Below are positions 15,621 through 23,740 of a stretch of 57,722 nucleotides of DNA, piece by piece. The notes under the pieces were generated by a model. It was not told where the DNA came from. It searched no databases and saw nothing but the letters and a program-made list of their open reading frames with translations. Positions within the stretch are counted from its first letter, which is position 1, and every line of letters starts with the position of its first letter. This DNA is from Pelomonas sp046294815. GTDB taxonomy: Bacteria; Pseudomonadota; Gammaproteobacteria; Burkholderiales; Burkholderiaceae_C. The stretch covers positions 1 to 57,722 of the forward strand of contig JBKBOJ010000006.1 in assembly GCA_046294815.1 (NCBI GenBank). Reading direction: 5' to 3'. A program made the translations under genes and the position numbers.

Positions 15621-17278
15621 GATGTCGGCATAGCGAGCCGCTTCACGGCGGCGACGAAGCGCTGCAGCGTGGGCGAGCGCGCGCCGGGCGCGAGGCGGAT
15701 GTCGATGAGCTGAAAGCGCCCGCGTGAAGCCACGGCTTTGCGCAGCGCCGCCCCCAGCTCGGCGCGCGTGTGCACGGCGTGGCCGTCGCCGTTCATGCCG
15801 GCGGCCATGGCGGCAAAGTCCCAGCGGCCCAACTCGTGGAAACCGCCCTCGGGCAGGAAGCTGCGCAGCATCTCCCAGCCGCTGTTGTTGAACACCAGCA
15901 CGATGGGGTCCAGGCCCAGGCGCGCCGCGTGGCCGATCTCCCAGCCGGTCATCTGGAAGGCGCCGTCGCCGACCAGGATCAGCGGGCGCTGACCGCTGGC
16001 CCGCTGCAGGCCAAGGCCAGCCGGCACGCCATAGCCCATGGTCGCGTAATAGCCGGGCGCCAGCAGTGCCGAGGGGCGCAGCGCCATCGCGGTGAACAGG
16101 CAGTCGCCGACATCGCTGGCGATGGGCATCGGGCCGTGGCGGGCGAACAGGTCGTTGATGGCGCGGGCGATGTCGTCCGGAGCGACGGGCTCGTCATCCT
16201 CGGGCAGCTCGTGCGGGTAGGCGGGCGGCGCCGGCGGCGCGGCCACCGCCGTCAGCTTGGCCTGGGTCTGCGCTGGGCAGCGTTCGAGCAAGGCATCGAT
16301 CAGCGCCGCCAGCGGCAGCTCGGGATAGACATGGTGGCCGACGCGGAGCTCGTCGTCATAGGCGACGAGCGCATGGCGGAAGTCGATGCGCCGGGCGGAG
16401 ACGGCGAAGTTGGTGTCGGAGACGATCACACCGAGCAGCAGCAGGGCATCGGAATGCTCGACGCGATGGCTGAGTTCAGGATCGCCGGCCAGGCCCAGGT
16501 AGGTCCCGGCCAACCGGACATCAGGCACGCCGGTCTCCGTCAACAGGCCGCGGCCCATGAAGCTGGTGATCACCGGCAGGCCAAGCCGCCGCGCGAGTTC
16601 GGCGACGCGCGCTTCCAGCCCGTAGCGCCGCACCTCGACGCCGACGACGAGCAGCGGGTCGCGCGCGGCGCGCAATCGGGCCAGCAGCTCGTCGGCAGCG
16701 GCGGCCACGCGCTCGGCATCCCAAGTCCTGATCGCCGGCGCCGGCACCGCGGCGCAGGGCTTGCCGGGCATGTCGCGTGGGATCTCCAGGTAGACCGGGC
16801 GCGAGCGCGCCAGCGCCGTGTCGAGCACGCGGGCGATGGCCTGCGGCGCGCGCTCCAGGTCGTCAAGGCGCGCCCGGTCGGCGGTGATCTCCTCGTACAG
16901 CCGCCATTGCGAATCCAGCTGCTTGACCTGGTGGTGCAGCAGCAGACCGCTGACCGCCTCGTGGGCGGCCGGCGCGCCCGAGAGCACGACCAGGGGCACC
17001 CGCTCGGCATAGGCGCCAGCGACGGCGTTGACGAGGTTCAGCGCGCCCGCGCCATAAGTGACCGCGGCCACGCCCAGCGCGCCGCGCACACGCGCCGCGG
17101 CGTCGGCCGCAAAGCCAACGCCGGGCTCGTGCGCCAGGGTCAGGATGGGCAGGCGGCCGTCGCGTTCGATCTCGCGGAACAGCGGCAGCGCGAAGTCGCC
17201 GGGAATGCCGAAGATCTCGCGCGCGCCGCGCGCCAGCAGCGCGTCAACGAGGCGCTGCGCCAGTGTGGTGGTGGGCAT
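15617..17278 (-). CDS. ppdC: Phenylpyruvate/indolepyruvate decarboxylase (TPP-dependent)
   Basis: A 553-residue thiamine-diphosphate enzyme of the pyruvate decarboxylase type. It has the cofactor-activating glutamate (AHEPGVG, Glu51), the double histidine of aryl-pyruvate and pyruvate decarboxylases (His115-His116 in LLHHQVK) and the TPP/Mg motif GDGAFQMTGWE...NNSGWEMLRSF (about 436-466). Similarity is greatest, from memory, to the phenylpyruvate decarboxylase of Azospirillum, which converts phenylpyruvate and indolepyruvate to aldehydes. It is the last gene of the DUF2249-ubiUVT operon and overlaps the preceding membrane-protein gene by 35 bases. Its place among oxygen-independent ubiquinone genes is unexpected. 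Confidence 0.85.
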   Translation of the reverse strand: MPTTTLAQRLVDALLARGAREIFGIPGDFALPLFREIERDGRLPILTLAHEPGVGFAADAAARVRGALGVAAVTYGAGALNLVNAVAGAYAERVPLVVLSGAPAAHEAVSGLLLHHQVKQLDSQWRLYEEITADRARLDDLERAPQAIARVLDTALARSRPVYLEIPRDMPGKPCAAVPAPAIRTWDAERVAAAADELLARLRAARDPLLVVGVEVRRYGLEARVAELARRLGLPVITSFMGRGLLTETGVPDVRLAGTYLGLAGDPELSHRVEHSDALLLLGVIVSDTNFAVSARRIDFRHALVAYDDELRVGHHVYPELPLAALIDALLERCPAQTQAKLTAVAAPPAPPAYPHELPEDDEPVAPDDIARAINDLFARHGPMPIASDVGDCLFTAMALRPSALLAPGYYATMGYGVPAGLGLQRASGQRPLILVGDGAFQMTGWEIGHAARLGLDPIVLVFNNSGWEMLRSFLPEGGFHELGRWDFAAMAAGMNGDGHAVHTRAELGAALRKAVASRGRFQLIDIRLAPGARSPTLQRFVAAVKRLAMPTS

Positions 17279-18353
17279 GGATGGAGGCCTTTCGCGGGCG
17301 GCGCAGCGCGAGGCCCAGCATCAGGAGCAGGAAGAGCGCGATGGCCGCGGCTGAGGCTGCGCCAGCGACACGGCGCAGCACGACGTCACCTTGCAACAGC
17401 GCCGCGTAGCGCACGAGCAGCCCGGCATGCAGCAGGGCGAGCGGTGCGTAGAGCCAGGTGCTGAAGCCCAGGCGCACACGAAGAAGCGCCGGGGCGATCA
17501 AGGGCGCATGACCGAAGACCATGGAGAACACAAAGCCCAGGCCGAGCGCGTGCAGTGCGCCGTCGTAGCTGGCCTGGCCCGGCTGCAGGCCCAAGCCCAG
17601 CAGCAGGCCACCGGCGATGGCCAACTGAACGTAGCCGACGAGCAGCGACACCGCGACAAAGCGTGCCAGCCCCTGGATGCGCAGCGTGCGCCTCGCGACA
17701 TCCCAGCGCGCCAGCCAGGCGGCCAGCCCCAGCAGCGCGGCACCGAACAGCCTTGCGTCCCAAGGTGCGGGCAGCGCCAGCGCGACGAGCAGGGCGAGCA
17801 GCACGGCGGCAAACAGCGGCGGCGCCTGCGCAGGCCGCGGCGAATAACGCGACAGCTCCAGGCGCTCGCCGGCGATGGTCAGCACCAGGAAGGCGAACAG
17901 CGGCAGCAGGGTTTGCTGAAACGGCGTGCCCACCGCGAGCAGCAGATGGCCGAGCAGGCCGCACAAAGCGCCCAGCACCAGCACGCCCATGAAGGCCTCG
18001 GCCTGCTTGCGCGCAGCGGCCATGGTGGCCAGCAGCAGCAGCGCGCTGCCGATCGCATAGCCGGCAAAACCGGCACTGGCCTCGCCAGCGAGCAGCGCCA
18101 GCGTGCCGGCGCCGGCGAACAGCGGCGAGCCATAGGCCCAGGCGCGCCCGATCGCGACCGCACGCTCCAGGCCGATGACGACGCCGAACAGACCGCCCAG
18201 CATCAGCGGTCCATGCCAGGCGGCAGCCGCCGGCAGCGGCAAGGCCCAGCCGATGCGCGCGAGGCCCCCGGCCAGACCGCTGGCCAGCGCGACCATGCCG
18301 AGCAGCAGGGACAGCAAGCGCGGCCAGATCGGCGCCGCGGCCGTCCTGCTCAT
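17244..18353 (-). CDS. Polytopic membrane protein, NnrS-like
   Basis: A 369-residue protein with about ten hydrophobic segments. Histidines occur in predicted helices (for example AAWHGPLMLGG, ALHALGLGFVFSMVFGHAPLIAPA), reminiscent of NnrS and other haem-copper-binding membrane proteins, and the C-terminus carries HAHHH. The NnrS link is a resemblance only. The start chosen (MSRTAAAP) overlaps the DUF59 stop by four bases; an ATG five codons earlier is possible. It belongs to the ubiUVT operon, so a role in low-oxygen or NO metabolism is inferred. Confidence 0.75.
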   Translation of the reverse strand: MSRTAAAPIWPRLLSLLLGMVALASGLAGGLARIGWALPLPAAAAWHGPLMLGGLFGVVIGLERAVAIGRAWAYGSPLFAGAGTLALLAGEASAGFAGYAIGSALLLLATMAAARKQAEAFMGVLVLGALCGLLGHLLLAVGTPFQQTLLPLFAFLVLTIAGERLELSRYSPRPAQAPPLFAAVLLALLVALALPAPWDARLFGAALLGLAAWLARWDVARRTLRIQGLARFVAVSLLVGYVQLAIAGGLLLGLGLQPGQASYDGALHALGLGFVFSMVFGHAPLIAPALLRVRLGFSTWLYAPLALLHAGLLVRYAALLQGDVVLRRVAGAASAAAIALFLLLMLGLALRRPRKASIHAHHHTGAAPR

Positions 18354-18673
18354 GGGCCCTGCTCCCAACCCAGCTGCTCACGTGCCGCGGCGCTCATGCG
18401 CGCAGGCGTCCAGGGCGGCGTGAACACCAAGTCCAACTCCAGCTTCAGCGGCGCGGGCAGCAAGGCCTCCAGCGCCTCCTCGACCTCACCGAGCAGCATC
18501 TCGGCCATCGGGCAGGCGGCGCTGGTCAAGGTCATGCGCAGGTAGAGGCCATCCGGCCGCTCCTGGAGCGCTTCGATCAAACCGAGGTCGACGATGTTGA
18601 CGCCCAGCTCCGGGTCGACGATGTTGCGCAAGACCTCGCGGGCCTGGGCGGCGAGTGAGGTGCGATCGCTCAT
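18350..18673 (-). CDS. DUF59/MIP18-family metal-sulfur cluster assembly protein
   Basis: A 107-residue protein with the family start DPELGVNIVDLGLI (residues 20-33) and a conserved cysteine in SAACPMAE (Cys54). Relatives (SufT, PaaD, the eukaryotic CIA protein MIP18) help place iron-sulfur clusters in target proteins. In this operon the obvious clients are the [4Fe-4S] proteins UbiU and UbiV; that is inference from context. It has four-base overlaps with the small ORF before it and the membrane protein after it. Confidence 0.88.
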   Translation of the reverse strand: MSDRTSLAAQAREVLRNIVDPELGVNIVDLGLIEALQERPDGLYLRMTLTSAACPMAEMLLGEVEEALEALLPAPLKLELDLVFTPPWTPARMSAAAREQLGWEQGP

Positions 18674-18774
18674 GTCAAGTGGTGTGCTTGGTTGTCCGGC
18701 GACATGGCCTGCGGCCGGGCCAGCAAAGGCGCGGCCGCCGCCGCGCCGAGCATCAGCAGTGGTCGTTGTTTCAT
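18670..18774 (-). CDS. 34-residue peptide with a signal-like N-terminus
   Basis: A 35-codon ORF fitted exactly between ubiT and the DUF59 gene: its ATG overlaps the ubiT stop (ATGA) and its TGA overlaps the DUF59 ATG (ATGA). The product starts MKQRPLLMLGAAAAAPLLA, a basic end plus hydrophobic core like a signal peptide or single membrane anchor, followed by a short polar tail ending NQAHHLT. The double overlap argues that it is translated, or at least that it carries ribosomes from ubiT to the DUF59 gene. No homologue is known to me. Confidence 0.55.
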   Translation of the reverse strand: MKQRPLLMLGAAAAAPLLARPQAMSPDNQAHHLT

Positions 18775-19196
18775 GAGCGTGCTCCGCCCCAGAGCGGGCC
18801 GATGGCGTCCAGGGTGTTCTTCAGGATCAGCCCGTACTCGGTGTCGCCCTCCATCACCAGGGCGCCGTCAAAAAACAGGCGGTCGGCGTCGTCCTCGCCG
18901 CGCACGAGTCGCCACAGCGCCTCGACCGTGGCGCGCAGGCGCAGCCGGGCCGGGCCGGAGTCGGAGGCGGCCGCAAAGCCGCGCGACCGCAAACAAAGGC
19001 GCGCACGGGCGCCCAGTTCTTGCAGCTCGATCTCGACGATCGCGCCCTGCAGCGCCTCGCGCTGGCCGGCGTCCAGGCGCGGCAGCAACAGGCGGTCGAG
19101 CAGCAAGGCGAGCAGGGTCGATGGGGGCCGGGTGGGCAGCCGGGCAATGCGAGCGCGCCAGGACGCGGGCAGGCTGGGCAAGCTCAAGCGGCTCAT
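18771..19196 (-). CDS. ubiT: Ubiquinone anaerobic biosynthesis accessory factor UbiT
   Basis: A 141-residue SCP2 (sterol-carrier-like) domain protein. UbiT replaces UbiJ as the lipid-binding scaffold in oxygen-independent ubiquinone synthesis. The SCP2 features here are the amphipathic N-terminal part and the lipid-domain stretch DADRLFFDGALVMEGDTEYGLILKN (about 102-126 when split across the domain end). It follows ubiV with a four-base overlap. Confidence 0.92.
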   Translation of the reverse strand: MSRLSLPSLPASWRARIARLPTRPPSTLLALLLDRLLLPRLDAGQREALQGAIVEIELQELGARARLCLRSRGFAAASDSGPARLRLRATVEALWRLVRGEDDADRLFFDGALVMEGDTEYGLILKNTLDAIGPLWGGARS

Positions 19197-20098
19197 GCGA
19201 CGGCTTCCTCCAGCCCAGCGACGCGACGCGCGAAGCCGTCCACCAGACGGCCCGGCAGCGGCAGCTTGCGCAGCTCGGCCAGGCCTTCGCTCGGGCTCAG
19301 GCCGCGGGCGAACACGGCGTCGAACAGCCGGATCACCTCATCAAACGGCCCGCTGCAGGGCGAGAGTCGCAGCAGCTGCACCCCGGCGTCGCGCAAGGCA
19401 TCGCCCTGGCCGAGCAGGCATTGCAGCGCCGCGCTCTGCGTCTGGATGCCGTTGAGCGCCAGGAAGTCCTCGCCGTCGCCGGTCTTCAAGAGCAGACCGT
19501 CGGCATCAAAGCGGCAGCGGAACTGACAGTCGTCCTTGCGCAGACGGTGATGCCGGGCGGTGAAGCAGCGCGCCGACAGAGCCAGCGGCAATCGACCGAA
19601 GCCCCAGACCTCAGTCGCCAGCCGGCTGGGCCTCGGGTTGATGCGGCCGACGGCGTCAAGCGCCAGCTCGACCGGCGCCACCCAGCGGTCGGCACCCAGC
19701 TCGGCGTGTTCTGCCAGCGCCGTGGCGTTGTAGATGTTCAGGTGCGGACCCAGAGTGAACGGGCGCCCGTCAACCTCGCGCAAGACCTGCAGCGCGGCGG
19801 CGTCGCCCGCCTCGACCGGGAACTCGTCTTGCTCGCAGACGCGGCGCAGGCTGCGCAGCTCGGCCTCGCTCATCACCAGGGCCATGGTGGCCAGGCGCAC
19901 GTCCTTGCCGGCGGCGCGCAGCTCGCGGGCGATGGCGAGCCAGTCGTCGAACTTGATCTCGTTGCGCCGCGAACAGACCACCTCACCGAGCACCACGGTC
20001 TGCACCGGCGAGTCGGCGATCTCGGCGTAGAAGTCCATCAACGCGGCCCGCGGCCACCAGTAGAGCAGCGGGCCGACGCTGAGTCGGATGGCAGTCAT
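19193..20098 (-). CDS. ubiV: Ubiquinone biosynthesis protein UbiV
   Basis: A 301-residue U32-peptidase-like protein. It keeps the four cysteines that bind [4Fe-4S] in UbiV: Cys42 (GEVVCSRR) and the C-x12-C-x3-C group in ARCFTARHH...DDCQFRC (about 176-194). With UbiU it forms a complex that hydroxylates the ubiquinone ring without oxygen, using prephenate as the oxygen donor. It lies seven bases after ubiU and overlaps ubiT by four. Confidence 0.96.
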   Translation of the reverse strand: MTAIRLSVGPLLYWWPRAALMDFYAEIADSPVQTVVLGEVVCSRRNEIKFDDWLAIARELRAAGKDVRLATMALVMSEAELRSLRRVCEQDEFPVEAGDAAALQVLREVDGRPFTLGPHLNIYNATALAEHAELGADRWVAPVELALDAVGRINPRPSRLATEVWGFGRLPLALSARCFTARHHRLRKDDCQFRCRFDADGLLLKTGDGEDFLALNGIQTQSAALQCLLGQGDALRDAGVQLLRLSPCSGPFDEVIRLFDAVFARGLSPSEGLAELRKLPLPGRLVDGFARRVAGLEEAVA

Positions 20099-20105
20099 GA
20101 AATCC

Positions 20106-21134
20106 TCATCTCCAGGGGCGGTCGTAGGCGCCCAGGGTGTGCTGCTGGCCTTCCGCCCAGCGCGCTAACGCCCCGTCCCAGGCCGGCTGCACGCGGTAGC
20201 GGCCGCGACCCTCATGGGCAGCCCAGGCACTGTCGATGGCGGCGCGCCAGACCTTGGTGACCTCGGCCACGTAGGCGGGGCTGCGCTGGCGGCCCTCGAT
20301 CTTGATGGCGGCAACGCCGGCCTGGATCAACTGCGGCAGCAGGCTCAGGGTGTTGAGACTGGTCGGCTCTTCCAGCGCATAGTCGCGCGCCAGCTCGCCG
20401 ACCTCGAAGCGGCCCTTGCACAGGGTCGGGTAGCCGCGCGGTTCGCCCGGGCGGTAATGGTCGATCAGCACGCCGCCGAGGCGGGCGCGCACGCCATCGC
20501 TGGATTCGTCCCAGCGCACAGCCGCTGGCGGCGAACAGACACCCGCGGTGTTCGGCGATTGCCCGGTCGCGTAGCTGGACAGATGGCAGCGTCCCTCGAC
20601 CATCACGCACAGGCTGCCGAAGCCGAAGACCTCGACGGGGGTCTCGCAGCGCTGGATCAGCTGCTGCACCTGCTGCAAGGTCAGCACGCGCGGCAGCACC
20701 GCGCGCTGGATGCCGTAGCGCTCGCGGTAGTAGCGGATCGCCTCGTGATTGGTCGCCGAGGCCTGCACCGACAGATGCAGCGTGAGCTGCGGGTGGCGAC
20801 GCCGCGCGTCGGCGAGCACCGCGCTGTCGGCAACGATCAGCGCGTCGGCCCCCAGCTCGGCGGCACGGTCCACCGCGCGCTGCCACGGCGTCTCATCGCG
20901 CGCGTCGGCGAAGGTGTTCAGCGCCATCAGCACGCGGCGGCCGCGGGCATGGGCGAAGGCCACCCCGTCGCGCACCTGCGCGGCATCGAAGTTCAGGCCA
21001 GCGAAGTTGCGCGCGTTCGTCGCATCCTTCAGGCCCAGGTAGACGGCATCGGCGCCGGCCTCGATGGCCAGTTGCAGGGCGCGCAGCGAGCCGGCCGGGC
21101 AGACCAGCTCCGGCTTGGTGGGGACAGCAGTCAT
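20106..21134 (-). CDS. ubiU: Ubiquinone biosynthesis protein UbiU
   Basis: A 342-residue U32-family protein, partner of UbiV in oxygen-independent ring hydroxylation of the ubiquinone precursor. The [4Fe-4S] cysteines are conserved as C-x6-C-x16-C (SLCVMVEGRC...GVCSPP, near 178-203) plus a later Cys in LCKGRF, the same spacing as E. coli UbiU. Its start lies 38 bases after the DUF2249 gene. The operon promoter carries an FNR-type box; in E. coli ubiUV is also under FNR control. Confidence 0.96.
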   Translation of the reverse strand: MTAVPTKPELVCPAGSLRALQLAIEAGADAVYLGLKDATNARNFAGLNFDAAQVRDGVAFAHARGRRVLMALNTFADARDETPWQRAVDRAAELGADALIVADSAVLADARRRHPQLTLHLSVQASATNHEAIRYYRERYGIQRAVLPRVLTLQQVQQLIQRCETPVEVFGFGSLCVMVEGRCHLSSYATGQSPNTAGVCSPPAAVRWDESSDGVRARLGGVLIDHYRPGEPRGYPTLCKGRFEVGELARDYALEEPTSLNTLSLLPQLIQAGVAAIKIEGRQRSPAYVAEVTKVWRAAIDSAWAAHEGRGRYRVQPAWDGALARWAEGQQHTLGAYDRPWR

Positions 21135-21171
21135 CGGCAGAGCGGCCGCGGCGAGCGCGGCCCTGAGTCAA

Positions 21172-21483
21172 TCAGCCCCGTCCCGAGCAACTGCAGGAGC
21201 AGCAGCCTTCGTCGAGGCCGGCCTCGGCGGTCTTGGCGAAGCCAGCGGCAAGGCGCTGGATGCGGATGCGCCAAGCGCCCGGCGCTGCCTGCATGACCTG
21301 CCAGTCGAACTGGTTGGAACGCTGCTCGGCGAATTGCATCAAGAGCCCACGCGGCTCGTGGTCGTTGATCAACTCGAACGCCTCGCCGTCGGCGAGTGCG
21401 TCGAAGGCCTGGAAGGCGAGCTGGTGGCGCTGCGCCGGCATCAGCGAGCGCAGGTCGTAGGTGGTGGTGGATGTGTTTTGCAT
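21172..21483 (-). CDS. DUF2249 protein with Cys-rich tail
   Basis: A 103-residue protein with a DUF2249 fold (about 8-75: YDLRSLMPAQRHQLAFQAFD, ALADGEAFELINDHEPRGL). DUF2249 genes are often found beside denitrification and anaerobic respiration genes, with no settled activity. The C-terminus carries a short cysteine cluster (CCSCSCS), which could bind metal. It is the first gene of the ubiUVT operon; the FNR-type box at 21521-21534 lies 44 bases before its ATG. Confidence 0.87.
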   Translation of the reverse strand: MQNTSTTTYDLRSLMPAQRHQLAFQAFDALADGEAFELINDHEPRGLLMQFAEQRSNQFDWQVMQAAPGAWRIRIQRLAAGFAKTAEAGLDEGCCSCSCSGRG

Positions 21484-21520
21484 GGTGGCGTCAGGCTAAG
21501 TCCGGTGCTCGCCGACGTCC

Positions 21521-21534
21521 TTGAACTGGATCAA
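21521..21534 (-). promoter_or_regulatory. FNR/DNR-type box for the DUF2249-ubiUVT operon
   Basis: TTGATCCAGTTCAA on the minus strand (TTGAT-N4-TTCAA). Centred at 21527.5, it would give a transcription start about three bases before the DUF2249 ATG if it works at -41.5, so either the mRNA is nearly leaderless or the activator sits at another distance. Confidence 0.7.
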
Positions 21535-21734
21535 GAGCCGCCACGCAGGCAGCAGCGACAGGAGGCCTGACAGGGCTCGTCCAGCGCATCGGCCGCGCTG
21601 CAGCGCGGGTCTGGCCTGTGCCGGCGAGCAGCCGTAGCGCAGGACTTTGGGCCGCTGCGGGCCGCGCCTCCTGTCATTTCCACCGCCAAAAGGACAGGAT
21701 TTCGTGGCCTGCCGTGCGCCGTGCCAAAACGACG

Positions 21735-21767
21735 AAGCCCCTGATTTCTGCAAAAAATCAGGGGCTT
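21735..21767 (-). terminator. Hairpin terminator after icd
   Basis: A perfect 13-bp stem (AAGCCCCTGATTT with AAATCAGGGGCTT) with a 7-base loop lies 32 bases downstream of the icd stop. The T tract is weak on the minus strand (CGTCGTTTT), so termination strength is uncertain. Confidence 0.75.
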
Positions 21768-21798
21768 ACCGGGCATCAAGAGACGCCGTGCAGCAAGG

Positions 21799-23052
21799 TC
21801 ACATGTGGTCGATCATGACCTGCCCAAAGCCCGAGCATGAGACCTGGGTCGCGCCGTCCATCAGCCGGGCGAAGTCATAGGTCACCTTCTTGCTGAGGAT
21901 GGCCTTCTCCATGCTGCTGATGATCAGGTCTGCCGCTTCGGTCCAGCCCATGTGGCGCAGCATCATCTCGGCCGACAGGATCTCGGAACCCGGGTTCACG
22001 TAGTCCTTGCCGGCGTACTTGGGTGCCGTGCCGTGCGTGGCCTCGAACATCGCGACGGAATCGCTCAGGTTGGCGCCCGGCGCGATGCCGATGCCCCCCA
22101 CCTGTGCCGCCAGCGCGTCGGAGATGTAGTCACCGTTGAGGTTCAGCGTTGCGATGACGCTGTACTCGGCCGGGCGCAGGAGGATCTGCTGCAGGAAGGC
22201 GTCAGCGATGCTGTCCTTGATGGTGATGTCGCGACCGGTCTTGGGGTTCTTGAGCTTGCACCACGGCCCGCCGTCGATGGGCTGGGCGCCGAACTCGCGC
22301 TGGGCCAGCGCATAGCCCCAGTCGCGGAACGCGCCCTCTGTGAACTTCATGATGTTGCCCTTGTGCACCAGCGTGACCGAGGGCTTGTCGTTGTCGATGG
22401 CGTACTGGATGGCCTTGCGCACCAGCCGCTCTGTGCCTTCGCGCGACACCGGCTTGATGCCGATGCCCGACGTGGCCGGGAAGCGGATCTTCTTGACGCC
22501 CATCTCGTCCTGCAGGAAGCGGATGAGCTTCTTCGCGTTGTCGCTCTCGGCCGCGTACTCAATGCCGGCGTAAATGTCCTCCGAGTTCTCGCGGAAGATG
22601 ACCATGTCGACCTTGTGCGGCTCTTTCAACGGGCTGGGCACGCCGTCGAAGTACTGCACCGGGCGCAGGCAGACGTACAGGTCGAGTTCCTGGCGCAGCG
22701 CGACGTTGAGCGAGCGGATGCCGCCCCCCACCGGCGTGGTCAGCGGCCCCTTGATGGACACCACATAGTCCTTGAGCACCTGCAGGGTCTCCTCCGGCAG
22801 CCATACGTCAGGACCGTAGACACGCGTGCTCTTCTCGCCGGCATAGATCTCCATCCAGTGGATCTTGCGGGCACCGCCATAGGCCTTGGCCACCGCCGCA
22901 TCCACCACCTTCAGCATCACCGGCGTGATGTCCACGCCGGTGCCATCACCCTCGATGTAGGGAATGATGGGATTGGGGGGCACGTTGAGCGAGAAGTCGG
23001 CGTTGACCGTGATCTTTTGGCCGCCTTGGGGCACCTGGATGTGCTGGTACAT
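21799..23052 (-). CDS. icd: Isocitrate dehydrogenase (NADP+)
   Basis: A 417-residue enzyme of the E. coli Icd type that oxidises isocitrate to 2-oxoglutarate in the TCA cycle. It aligns almost end to end: NPIIPYIEGDGTG near 23-35, the substrate and phosphorylation loop RSLNVALRQ, ENSEDIYAGIE, KGNIMKFTEGAF and the C-terminal MLRHMGWTEAADLI. The ATG at 23052 (MYQHIQ) with a GGAG upstream is preferred over an in-frame TTG six codons earlier. It is monocistronic by appearance. Confidence 0.97.
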   Translation of the reverse strand: MYQHIQVPQGGQKITVNADFSLNVPPNPIIPYIEGDGTGVDITPVMLKVVDAAVAKAYGGARKIHWMEIYAGEKSTRVYGPDVWLPEETLQVLKDYVVSIKGPLTTPVGGGIRSLNVALRQELDLYVCLRPVQYFDGVPSPLKEPHKVDMVIFRENSEDIYAGIEYAAESDNAKKLIRFLQDEMGVKKIRFPATSGIGIKPVSREGTERLVRKAIQYAIDNDKPSVTLVHKGNIMKFTEGAFRDWGYALAQREFGAQPIDGGPWCKLKNPKTGRDITIKDSIADAFLQQILLRPAEYSVIATLNLNGDYISDALAAQVGGIGIAPGANLSDSVAMFEATHGTAPKYAGKDYVNPGSEILSAEMMLRHMGWTEAADLIISSMEKAILSKKVTYDFARLMDGATQVSCSGFGQVMIDHM

Positions 23053-23113
23053 GTCTTGTGGACTCCGCAAAGAGACGGGAGGGATGAAGAAGTGCCACTA
23101 GTTTATGGCCCCG

Positions 23114-23740
23114 TCAGCACAGCGCAGCGACGCGTTCCCAGACGCCATGGGCAAGCCCCCAGGCCGCACCAGCCGACAGCGCCAGCCCGGCCAGGCGCAG
23201 CGCTGGCACGCCGCCGTCGTCGCCGCGACGCAGCAGCCGCGCGCGCCACAGCGGCGCGATGACCAACCCCGGCGTGCTGGCCAGCGCGAAGGCTGCCATG
23301 GTGGCTGCGCCGCCAGGCACGGAGCCCGACAGGCTGGCCATCAGAAGCGCCGCATGCAGCAGTGCGCAGGGCATGACGACCCAGGCCAGCCCGGTCGCCA
23401 GCGCATGCCGCGGCTGCGGGCGCCAGCTCACCGCCCCGAGCCACGCCGGCATGCGACCGCGCAGCAGCAGGCTCAGGCCCAGCAGCAGCATCGCGGCCTG
23501 CAGCAGCGCCCAGGCCGGCTGCAGCAGCGCGACGCCGCTGGACGCACGGGCCAGCACATCCACCGATGCTGCCGCGACTGCGCCGCCGGCCGTGTAGCCC
23601 AGCAGCCGGCCGGCCAGCAGCCGCCAGGGCCGCGCTCCGCCGGCCAGCGCGCAGGGCGCGCTGCACATGGCGGCGCAATGCGGCAGGCCGGCCAGCCCCA
23701 TCAGCGTGGACGACGCGATGAAGGCCAGCTCAGCGGCCAT
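23114..23740 (-). CDS. TauE/SafE-like membrane protein with HCxxMC motif
   Basis: A 208-residue protein with about six membrane segments. Near the start it has LPHCAAMCSAPC (about residues 20-31), the H-C-x2-M-C signature of a TauE/SafE subgroup often found next to cbb3 oxidase genes and suspected to handle copper or another metal. The function has not been fixed. The ATG overlaps the hemN stop by one base (TGATG), so it is co-translated with hemN. Longer ORF versions read from upstream are shadows. Confidence 0.85.
   Translation of the reverse strand: MAAELAFIASSTLMGLAGLPHCAAMCSAPCALAGGARPWRLLAGRLLGYTAGGAVAAASVDVLARASSGVALLQPAWALLQAAMLLLGLSLLLRGRMPAWLGAVSWRPQPRHALATGLAWVVMPCALLHAALLMASLSGSVPGGAATMAAFALASTPGLVIAPLWRARLLRRGDDGGVPALRLAGLALSAGAAWGLAHGVWERVAALC

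Larger units (their letters stand above)
21484..21798. other. Intergenic region between icd and the DUF2249-ubiUVT operon
   Basis: This 315-base stretch holds the icd terminator hairpin (21735-21767) and the FNR-type box (21521-21534) of the ubi operon. The part between them (21540-21730) is GC-rich, shows no ORF that looks coded and no recognisable RNA. Confidence 0.6.

Noticed and set aside
21540..21730. CAGGACTTTGGGCC near 21640 as a fourth copy of the dispersed repeat
   Set aside because: Only about ten bases around CTTTGGG agree; the GTCGGGC units are missing.
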